A stretch of DNA of 64,000 nt. It comes from Azotobacter vinelandii. GTDB taxonomy: Bacteria > Pseudomonadota > Gammaproteobacteria > Pseudomonadales > Pseudomonadaceae. Below the pieces are notes generated by a model. That model was not told the origin of the DNA, searched no databases, and worked only from the letters and a program-made list of their open reading frames with translations. Positions within the stretch are counted from its first letter, which is position 1; the number at the start of each line of letters is the position of its first letter. Shown piece after piece: positions 46,421 to 53,535 of this stretch. Made by a program: the position numbers and the translations under genes. The stretch lies in the NCBI RefSeq assembly GCF_001571105.1, contig NZ_BCTD01000011.1, one strand, 5' to 3'.

Positions 46421-47893
46421 ATGCAAATCACGACGCAACAACTCATCGCCCTGCTGCCGCTGCTCATCACCTCCGCCACCATCGTGGCGGTGATGCTCGG
46501 CATCGCCTGGAAGCGCAACCACTCGCTGACCTTCATCCTTTCGGTGTCCGGTCTCAACCTCGCCCTGCTGTCGGTCATTCCGGCGGCCAAGGTCGCGCCG
46601 CTGGCGGTCACCCCGCTGCTGCAGATGGACAGCTTCGCCGCGTTCTACACGGCGCTGATCCTGGTCGCCACCCTGGCCTGCGTGACCCTGATCCATGCCT
46701 ACATGGGCGACAAGAGCGGCACGCCGGGCTATCCCGGCAACCGCGAGGAAATGTACCTGCTGATCCTGCTCGCCACGACCGGGGCGCTGGTGCTGGTCGG
46801 GGCCCAGCACCTGGCCGGGCTGTTCATCGGCCTGGAACTGCTTTCGGTACCGGTCTACGGCATGGTCGCCTATGCCTTCTTCAACCGGCGTTCGCTGGAA
46901 GCCGGCATCAAGTACATGGTGCTCTCGGCCGCGGGCTCGGCCTTCCTGCTGTTCGGCATGGCCCTGCTCTACGCCGAATCCGGCAGCCTGAGCTTCGCCA
47001 GCCTGGGCAACGCCCTGGCGCCGGACGGCGTGCAGGGCAGCCTGATACATGTCGGCATCGGCCTGATGCTGATCGGCCTGGCCTTCAAGCTGTCGCTGGT
47101 GCCCTTCCACCTGTGGACGCCGGACGTCTACGAAGGCGCGCCGGCACCGGTCTCGGCCTTCCTGGCGACCGCCAGCAAGGTCGCGGTGTTCGCCGTGCTG
47201 CTGCGCCTGTACCAGATCTCTCCGGCGACGTCCGGCGGCTGGCTGAACGACCTGCTGAGCCTGATCGCCGTCGCCTCGATCCTGCTCGGCAACCTGCTGG
47301 CGCTGCTGCAGAGCAACCTCAAGCGTCTGCTCGGCTACTCGTCCATCGCCCATTTCGGCTACCTGCTGGTGGCGCTGATCGCCAGCGAGGGCATGGCCGT
47401 GGAGGCGATCGGCGTCTACCTGGCGTCCTACGTGCTGACCAGCCTCGGCGCCTTCGGGGTGATCACCCTGATGTCCACGCCCTACAGCGGCCGCGACGCC
47501 GACGCCCTGTACGAGTACCGCGGCCTGTTCTGGCGCCGTCCGTACCTGACCGCCGTGCTCACCACCATGATGCTGTCGCTGGCCGGCATCCCGCTGACGG
47601 CCGGCTTCATCGGCAAGTTCTACGTGATCGCCGCGGGCGTCGAGTCCGGGCTCTGGTGGCTGCTCGCGGCGCTGGTCATCGGTAGCGCCATCGGCGTCTA
47701 CTACTACCTGCGGGTGACGGTCACCCTGTACCTGGTCGAGCCGAAGTTGCAGCGTCGCGACGCTCCGCTCCGCTGGAACCTGGGCAGCGGCGGCATCATG
47801 CTGCTGCTCATCGCCCTGCTGGCCTTCGGCCTCGGCGTCTACCCGCAACCCCTGCTGGAGCTGGTGCAGCAGAGCGGCCTGCTGGTCGGCTGA
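46421..47893 (+). CDS. nuoN: NADH-quinone oxidoreductase subunit N
   Basis: A 490-residue antiporter-like proton pump. FIGLELLSVPVYGMVAY has the conserved Glu region, and KLSLVPFHLWTPDVYEGAPAPV the conserved loop. It is the last gene of the operon; nuoM ends 8 bases upstream. It is followed by a long perfect hairpin. Confidence 0.97.
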   Translation: MQITTQQLIALLPLLITSATIVAVMLGIAWKRNHSLTFILSVSGLNLALLSVIPAAKVAPLAVTPLLQMDSFAAFYTALILVATLACVTLIHAYMGDKSGTPGYPGNREEMYLLILLATTGALVLVGAQHLAGLFIGLELLSVPVYGMVAYAFFNRRSLEAGIKYMVLSAAGSAFLLFGMALLYAESGSLSFASLGNALAPDGVQGSLIHVGIGLMLIGLAFKLSLVPFHLWTPDVYEGAPAPVSAFLATASKVAVFAVLLRLYQISPATSGGWLNDLLSLIAVASILLGNLLALLQSNLKRLLGYSSIAHFGYLLVALIASEGMAVEAIGVYLASYVLTSLGAFGVITLMSTPYSGRDADALYEYRGLFWRRPYLTAVLTTMMLSLAGIPLTAGFIGKFYVIAAGVESGLWWLLAALVIGSAIGVYYYLRVTVTLYLVEPKLQRRDAPLRWNLGSGGIMLLLIALLAFGLGVYPQPLLELVQQSGLLVG

Positions 47894-47903
47894 AGCCGGA
47901 TCA

Positions 47904-47939
47904 CCGACACGGCGGAGCGACTGCGCTCCGCCGTGTCGG
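47904..47939. terminator. bidirectional terminator between nuoN and the sensor kinase
   Basis: A perfect 16-bp stem (47904-47919 with 47924-47939) and a 4-base loop between two convergent genes. There is no T-run, but stability is very high. Confidence 0.7.
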
Positions 47940-47972
47940 CACACCTCAGCGGAACGCCTTTCCCTCTCCCGT

Positions 47973-49295
47973 TCACGCTTCCCTGCGCGCCGGCAACTCG
48001 ATCGTCACCCGCAATCCTCCCAGCGGCGAGTCCTGCAGCGCCAGCCTGCCCTGCCAGGCCTCGAGGATATCGCGCACTATGGCCAGGCCCAGTCCGTGCC
48101 CGGCGACCTGCTCGTCCAGGCGGATGCCGCGATTCATGGCCTCGGCGCGGAATTCGGCGGCCATTCCCGGACCGTCGTCGTCGACCAGGATCGACCAGCC
48201 GCCCGGCACACCGGCGATTTCCAGTTTCACCTGCGTCCGCGCCCACTTGCAGGCGTTGTCCAGCAGGTTGCCGAGCAGCTCCAGCATATCTTCCCGGTCC
48301 CACGGCAGGCGCACGCCTGGCGGCGCCTGCCAATCGAGCGCCAGCCCCCGGTTGTGGACCATCGCCAGGGTGGCGAACAGTCCGGGCAGTTCCGCCGCGC
48401 AATCGAAGTGGCTGGCCGGCAACGCCTCGCCGGCCAGCCGCGCACGCCCCAGTTCCCGGGCCAGGCGCTGCTCGATCTGCGCCAGTTGCTCCTGCAGCGA
48501 CGCCTGCAGTTCCGGGCAGGCAGCCAGTTCGTCCCGTGCGGCCAGACTGGTCAGCACGGCCAGCGGCGTCTTCAGGGCGTGGCCGAGATTGCCGACCGCA
48601 TGCCGCGACCGCTGCAGCGTGTTCTCGGTCTGGCGCAGCAGGTGGTTGATCTGTGCCACCAATGGCTCCAGCTCGACGGGAACCCCGCTGTCCAGTTGCT
48701 GGCGAAGCCCCTGCTGCAACTGCTCGACCTGGCGGCGTACCTCTTCGAGCGGTTTCAGGGCCCGGCGCACCGTGAGTCGCTGCAGCAGCACCACCAGAAC
48801 CAGCACGCCCAGCCCCAGCAGGCAACCGAGCCCCTGCACGCGCCGGTAGGCCTGCAGGATCGGCGTATAGTCGGAAGCCACGCTGATCGAAATGTCCTGG
48901 CCGAAACGCCGGTAGTCGGCACGGTAGAGAAGCAGACGCTGCCCGTTCGGACCGTCGACCAGCCCGTCCTGCAGGCCCGTGCCGGGCGAAACCGCCAGGG
49001 CATGGTCCCAGAGGGAGCGCGAACGCCAGCTCTCGTCAGCCAGGTCGATACGGAAATAATGGCCGGAATAGGGACGCTGGTAGACGCCCGGCAGGCGCGG
49101 CTCATCCAGCTGGATGCCCTGCTGTCCACGGACCAGACCGGTCAGCAGGGCTTCCGCCTGCTCGCGCAGATCGTCCTGCAGGTAGCGGCGCAGCCCCGCA
49201 TCGAGCATCCAGAGCGTGCTTTGCGCCAGCAGAAGCCCGGCGCCCAGCAGGACACCGATCAGCCCCAGCCCCAGCCGGCGCTGGATCGATCTCAA
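47973..49295 (-). CDS. two-component sensor histidine kinase (PhoQ/QseC-like)
   Basis: A 440-residue inner-membrane kinase. Transmembrane helix 1 is about residues 10-30 and helix 2 about 155-172, flanking a 125-residue periplasmic sensor domain. Then come a HAMP-like region and the phosphoacceptor His239 in NLGHALKTPLAVL. The N box (LLGNLLDNACKWA) and G box (VDDDGPGM) are present, with GHGLGLAIVRDI. It overlaps its regulator gene by 4 bases. The signal is unknown; the PepSY partner suggests an envelope signal. Confidence 0.92.
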   Translation of the reverse strand: MRSIQRRLGLGLIGVLLGAGLLLAQSTLWMLDAGLRRYLQDDLREQAEALLTGLVRGQQGIQLDEPRLPGVYQRPYSGHYFRIDLADESWRSRSLWDHALAVSPGTGLQDGLVDGPNGQRLLLYRADYRRFGQDISISVASDYTPILQAYRRVQGLGCLLGLGVLVLVVLLQRLTVRRALKPLEEVRRQVEQLQQGLRQQLDSGVPVELEPLVAQINHLLRQTENTLQRSRHAVGNLGHALKTPLAVLTSLAARDELAACPELQASLQEQLAQIEQRLARELGRARLAGEALPASHFDCAAELPGLFATLAMVHNRGLALDWQAPPGVRLPWDREDMLELLGNLLDNACKWARTQVKLEIAGVPGGWSILVDDDGPGMAAEFRAEAMNRGIRLDEQVAGHGLGLAIVRDILEAWQGRLALQDSPLGGLRVTIELPARREA

Positions 49296-49957
49296 TGCAC
49301 ACCGGCGAAGCGGTAGCCCTGGCCTCGGCGGGTTTCGATCACTGTCCGGCCGAGCTTGCCGCGCAGGCGGTTGATGTGCACCTCGATGACGTTGGAGTCG
49401 CGCTCGGTTTCGCCGTCGTAGAGATGCTCGGCGAGTTGCCCCTTGGAGAGCAACTGGCCCGGGTGCAGCATCAGGTAGCGCAGCAGGCGGAACTCGGCGG
49501 CGGTGAGCTCGATATCCTCCGTACCGCAGCGAACCACCTGACGGGCTTCATCGAGCTGCAGTCCCCCCGCTTCCAGCTGAGGCTGATTGGCCAGCCCGTG
49601 GGCCCGGCGCAGCAGCGCCTGGATGCGCAGTTGCAGTTCCTCGGGATGGAAGGGCTTGCACAGATAGTCGTCGGCCCCCGCCTTCAGCCCCTCGATGCGT
49701 TCCGCCCAGGAAGCGCGGGCGGTGAGCACCAGTACCGGTGTGGCCAGTCCCTGGGCGCGCCACTCGCGCAACACCTCCAGCCCCGGCTTACCGGGCAGTC
49801 CCAGATCGAGAATCATCAGATCGTAAGGCTCGCAGGCCCCCTGGCGGGCGGCATCGCGCCCATCGGCCAACCAATCGACGGCATAGCCCTGGCGCTGCAG
49901 GCTGGCCACCAGCTCATCGGCCAGGCTGACCGAGTCTTCCACCAACAGCAGACGCAT
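49292..49957 (-). CDS. OmpR-family response regulator
   Basis: A 221-residue regulator. The receiver domain has acidic Glu7-Asp8, phospho-acceptor Asp51 (LMILDLGLPG), and Lys101 (YLCKPF). The C-terminal winged helix has RDSNVIEVHINRLRGKLG as the recognition region. It is the middle gene of the PepSY-regulator-kinase operon, overlapping both neighbours. Confidence 0.95.
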   Translation of the reverse strand: MRLLLVEDSVSLADELVASLQRQGYAVDWLADGRDAARQGACEPYDLMILDLGLPGKPGLEVLREWRAQGLATPVLVLTARASWAERIEGLKAGADDYLCKPFHPEELQLRIQALLRRAHGLANQPQLEAGGLQLDEARQVVRCGTEDIELTAAEFRLLRYLMLHPGQLLSKGQLAEHLYDGETERDSNVIEVHINRLRGKLGRTVIETRRGQGYRFAGVH

Positions 49958-50277
49958 CAGTCGTCTTCCTCGTCCTTTAGGATGCGGCCGTCGCGGGCAT
50001 CCAGTTCCAACTCGCGCACGACCCCGCCGGTCGTGAGCAGTTCCACCTCATAAACGTAGGCGCCGTGCTCTTCCTCCAGTTCGGCCTCGAGCAGACTGGC
50101 GCCCGGGTAACGGTCCAGGGCACTGCGGACCAGTTGTTCGAGCGGCAGGATGACGCCCTCCTGACGCAGACGCAGGGCCTGGTCCTGATCCAGGTCCCGC
50201 GCATCCGCGCTCAACAGGCAGAAGGCGGCGAGCAGGGCTGCCCCCCAGGCTCCGAAGCGGGCACACGCGCGCATCAT
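49957..50277 (-). CDS. PepSY-domain periplasmic protein
   Basis: A protein of about 106 residues with a signal peptide (up to about ADA before RDLDQDQA) and one PepSY fold (LEQLVRSALDRYPGASLLEAELEEEHGAYVYEVELL), ending in an acidic EEDD tail. PepSY proteins often modulate peptidases or sensor kinases. The stop overlaps the regulator start by one base. The start is uncertain: the ATG at 50277 is used here; 50274 or 50292 are alternatives, none with an ideal ribosome binding site. Confidence 0.8.
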   Translation of the reverse strand: MMRACARFGAWGAALLAAFCLLSADARDLDQDQALRLRQEGVILPLEQLVRSALDRYPGASLLEAELEEEHGAYVYEVELLTTGGVVRELELDARDGRILKDEEDD

Positions 50278-50551
50278 TGGCCGAAGGCGCATCCTGCGGA
50301 CGGGACGATGAAAGCAAGCATGGAAGAATCCCTCGAAAAACGTGGTGGACAGAGAGGCTGGCAGGAACCGCCGTCCCCCGAGGCCCCTCTTCGACCAGTC
50401 TGGGGCCAGTGCCTTAATACAGGCTGAACGGCGACTTCCGGTCGTTCCCGGTGGAACCATAAGCCGGCTCAGGGGTTAAAATCCACCCCGCGCGCCTGCG
50501 GGACGCGCCCGAAGCGGGAAGCGTCCAACTCACCCATCAAGGCACTGTTCA

Positions 50552-50908
50552 GTGGAATTATTCAAAGAATTCGTATTCGAAGCGGCTCACCGCCTCCCCC
50601 GGGTTCCGGCCGGACACAAATGTGGCCGGCTGCACGGCCACTCCTTCCGCGTGGCCATCTATATCGAGGGCGAGGTCGATCCCCACACCGGCTGGATTCG
50701 CGACTTTTCCGAGATCAAGGAGATCTTCAAGCCGATCTACGAACGGCTGGACCACCACTACCTGAACGAGATCGAAGGTCTGGAGAACCCGACCAGCGAG
50801 ATTCTCGCCAAATGGATCTGGCGACAGCTCAAACCTCTGCTGCCCGAGCTTTCCCGGGTGCGCATCCACGAAACCTGCACCAGCGGCTGCGAGTACCGCG
50901 GCGACTGA
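50552..50908 (+). CDS. queD: 6-carboxy-5,6,7,8-tetrahydropterin synthase (QueD)
   Basis: A 118-residue tunnelling-fold enzyme that converts dihydroneopterin triphosphate to 6-carboxytetrahydropterin in queuosine synthesis. Zinc ligands His13, His28 and His30, catalytic Cys24 (GHKCGRLHGH), His67/68 and Glu106 (IHETCTSGCEY) are visible. The start is GTG at 50552, with AAGG upstream. It is convergent with the next gene with no spacing. Confidence 0.92.
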   Translation: MELFKEFVFEAAHRLPRVPAGHKCGRLHGHSFRVAIYIEGEVDPHTGWIRDFSEIKEIFKPIYERLDHHYLNEIEGLENPTSEILAKWIWRQLKPLLPELSRVRIHETCTSGCEYRGD

Positions 50909-51514
50909 TCAGCCGCCGCTTTGCAGGCGGCGGTAGTGTTCGAGCACCTTCGGCACGTAGCGCCGGGTTTCGGCGAAGGGCGGGATGGCGCCGCCGCTAC
51001 CGATGACCGCCCCGGGACCGGCATTGTAGGCGGCCACGGCCAGGCCGAGATCCTGATCGAACATATCCAGCAGGCGCTTCAGGTAGCGGGCGCCGCCATG
51101 GATATTGGCGGCCGGGTCCCAGACATCGACCACCCCCAGTTCGCGGGCGGTATCCGGCATCAACTGCATCAGACCGGCCGCCCCCTTCGGCGAAACGGCA
51201 CGCGGATCGTAGTTGGACTCGGCGCGGATCAGCGCATGCAACAGTGCTTCGGGCAAGCCGTGCTCGGCAGCCGCGGCGGCCACCAGCGCGGCATAGGGCA
51301 GCGCAGCGGCCAGCGTATCGCGCTTCGGTGCGGCGGCCGCGGACACGGGCGGTGGCTCGCGGCGCAGGCGCACGCTCTTGCGCTCCCGGCGATGGACATT
51401 GGTGAGGACGATGCTGCCGTCCGCCGCCACCTCCCTGTAGATATCGCCATATGCCGGCATCGCCGACGCCAGCACGGCGCCCATGCCGAACACGATCGCA
51501 GTCACCCGTCCCAT
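50909..51514 (-). CDS. lytic transglycosylase, SLT domain
   Basis: A 201-residue exported peptidoglycan-cleaving enzyme. Signal peptide about 1-23; residues 24-45 resemble a DUF4124-type start (DIYREVAADGSIVLTNV). The SLT domain follows, with catalytic Glu99 (IRAESNYDPRAV), KGAAGLMQLMPDTARELG and AVAAYNAGPGAV. The start at 51514 is supported by AGAGGG upstream. The stop abuts the queD stop. Confidence 0.9.
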   Translation of the reverse strand: MGRVTAIVFGMGAVLASAMPAYGDIYREVAADGSIVLTNVHRRERKSVRLRREPPPVSAAAAPKRDTLAAALPYAALVAAAAAEHGLPEALLHALIRAESNYDPRAVSPKGAAGLMQLMPDTARELGVVDVWDPAANIHGGARYLKRLLDMFDQDLGLAVAAYNAGPGAVIGSGGAIPPFAETRRYVPKVLEHYRRLQSGG

Positions 51515-51865
51515 GCATCCCTCTCCCGATGGCATGCGCCTTCGGCAGCCAAGCAAGAATCGTGCAGCGCTCGAAAGAGCGCGCTCGCTTCCGGCGCAGT
51601 GGGCCTCACTGCGGCCCGAAGATGCCGTGGAGTGCGCCCACAGCGGGGAAAGGTGGGTGAAAACCCCCAATTCCCCGCTGGGCCGAAGCGCGCGCCCGCG
51701 AAATACGGCTCCTGGCGCCTGGCCTGAAGATTGCTGACCCCACGGCGCGCTCCGGCGTTTATCGCCTGCCGGCGGCAGTGCCCGAGACCCTCGGTGCGGA
51801 AGCGCCCGGTACCGGGCGCTGTCACGGCATGGCTCCTTCCGTCAGCGGAACCCGAGGTCAGCCAG
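51515..51865. other. 351-bp spacer upstream of gspG
   Basis: No supported gene; open frames across it are codon-bias shadows. It holds the divergent start regions of the transglycosylase and gspG. No clear promoter hexamers. Confidence 0.4.
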
Positions 51866-52309
51866 ATGAAACGGAAACGGATGCATACCCTCGCCCAGGC
51901 TCGCCGCAGTCCGGGCTTCACTCTGCTGGAACTGCTGGTCGTGCTGGTCGTGCTCGGCCTGCTGGCCGGCATCGTCGGCCCCAAATACTTCAACCAGCTC
52001 GGTCGCTCGGAAACCAAGGTCGCCCGCGCGCAGATCGAGGGTCTGAGCAAGGCGCTGGACATCTACCGTGTGGAAACCGGCCACTACCCCAGCACCGAGC
52101 AGGGCCTCAATGCCCTGGCTGCGGCGCCCAGCGACGAACCGCGCTGGTCCGGCCCCTATCTGCAAAAAGGCGTGCCGCTGGACCCCTGGGGTCGCGCCTA
52201 CGTCTACCGCTCGCCGGGTGAAAACGGTGACTACGACCTGCTGACCTTCGGCAAGGACGGTCAGCCCGGCGGCGAAGGCGAGAACGCGGAAATCACCAGT
52301 TGGCAGTGA
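51866..52309 (+). CDS. gspG: type II secretion major pseudopilin GspG
   Basis: A 147-residue pseudopilin. The prepilin peptidase site is Gly17-Phe18 (RRSPGFTLLELLVVL), with conserved Glu22 (+5). The hydrophobic helix follows, and the calcium-binding C-terminal part includes TEQGLNALAAAP, DPWGRAYVYRSPG and FGKDGQPGGEGENAEI. The start at 51866 has GAGG upstream; an ATG five codons later is also possible. Only gspF follows; no other T2SS genes adjoin. Confidence 0.92.
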   Translation: MKRKRMHTLAQARRSPGFTLLELLVVLVVLGLLAGIVGPKYFNQLGRSETKVARAQIEGLSKALDIYRVETGHYPSTEQGLNALAAAPSDEPRWSGPYLQKGVPLDPWGRAYVYRSPGENGDYDLLTFGKDGQPGGEGENAEITSWQ

Positions 52310-52321
52310 CGGGACCCGGAC

Positions 52322-53512
52322 ATGCGCTTTCAGATCAAAGGCATGCGCAACGCCGCGGAAGTGGTATCGCTGGTCCTCGAGGCAGCGGGCCCGGACGACG
52401 CCCGGCGCCTCGCCGAACACCAGGGCCTGAAGGTGCTCAGCCTGCGCGCCGAAAGGCGTTGGTCGCCGCTCCGCTGGCGGGGCCGCGAGGCCTTCCCGCT
52501 GGTGTTGTTCAGCCAGGAACTGACCACCCTGCTGAACGCCGGCCTGGCGCTGATCGACGCCCTCGAAAGCCTTGCCGAGAAGGAGTCCGACGCCCAGGCG
52601 CGCAAGATCCTCGCCGATCTGGTGCGCCTGCTCTACGAGGGCAAGTCCCTCTCTCAGGCGCTGGGCGAATTCCCCGCGGTCTTTCCGCCCCTCTACGTGG
52701 CGCTGGTGCAGTCCAGCGAGAAGACCGGCGCGGTCGGCGATGCCCTGGGCCGCTATGTCGCCTACCGCACGCGCATGGACGAAGTGCGCCAGAAGATCGT
52801 CAGCGCCTCGGTCTATCCGCTCCTGCTGCTGGTGGTCGGCAACGGGGTACTGCTGTTTCTGATCGGCTACGTGGTGCCGCGCTTCAGTCTGGTCTTCGAG
52901 GGGCTGGGCTCCAACCTGCCATGGCTGTCCCGGGTGCTGCTGAGCGTCGGGCAGTTCATCCATACCCATCAGGAGGCGCTGCTCGGCAGCCTGCTGCCGA
53001 GCCTGGTCCTCCTTGCCCTCCTGCTGCGCCAGGAGCGGGTTCGCAGGGCCCTCGGCCGGCAGGTAGAGAAGGTTCCGACCATCCGCGAGCGCCTGTTCAT
53101 CTACGAGATGGCGCGCTTCTACCGCTCCCTGGGCATCCTGCTGCAGGGCGGTATCCCCATCCTCACCGCCCTGGGCATGGTCCGCGGCCTGCTCGGCCCG
53201 GGCTCGCGCACCCGCCTGGACCGGGCCGCCGAACTCATCCGCGAGGGCCACGCCCTGTCCCGCTCGCTGGAAGAGAACCGCCTGGCGACACCGGTTTCCC
53301 TGCGCATGCTGCGTGCCGGCGAGCAGGCCGGCAATCTCGGCGTCATGATGGAACGCACCGCGGACTTCTACGACGAGGAGACCGGACGCTGGATCGACTG
53401 GTTCGTGCGGCTGTTCGAGCCGCTGCTGATGACCTTCATCGGCCTGATCATCGGGGTGATCGTGGTCCTGATGTACATGCCGATCTTCGAACTGGCATCG
53501 AGCATCCAGTAG
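52322..53512 (+). CDS. gspF: type II secretion inner-membrane protein GspF
   Basis: A 396-residue platform protein with two repeated cytoplasmic helical domains and three membrane helices. Signatures include FSQELTTLLNAGLALIDALE and the second copy RFYRSLGILLQGGIPILTAL, each followed by a SLSQAL/ALSRSLEE segment. The C-terminal helix FIGLIIGVIVVLMYMPIF is typical. It starts 12 bases after gspG. The partner ATPase GspE and the secretin GspD are absent here. Confidence 0.93.
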   Translation: MRFQIKGMRNAAEVVSLVLEAAGPDDARRLAEHQGLKVLSLRAERRWSPLRWRGREAFPLVLFSQELTTLLNAGLALIDALESLAEKESDAQARKILADLVRLLYEGKSLSQALGEFPAVFPPLYVALVQSSEKTGAVGDALGRYVAYRTRMDEVRQKIVSASVYPLLLLVVGNGVLLFLIGYVVPRFSLVFEGLGSNLPWLSRVLLSVGQFIHTHQEALLGSLLPSLVLLALLLRQERVRRALGRQVEKVPTIRERLFIYEMARFYRSLGILLQGGIPILTALGMVRGLLGPGSRTRLDRAAELIREGHALSRSLEENRLATPVSLRMLRAGEQAGNLGVMMERTADFYDEETGRWIDWFVRLFEPLLMTFIGLIIGVIVVLMYMPIFELASSIQ

Positions 53513-53535
53513 TTCCGCGACGAGCGGACGGGATG

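Noticed and set aside
50293..50551. Possible preQ1 riboswitch upstream of queD
   Set aside because: I could not find the preQ1-I loop signature or A-rich tail, and the spacing to GTG does not fit.
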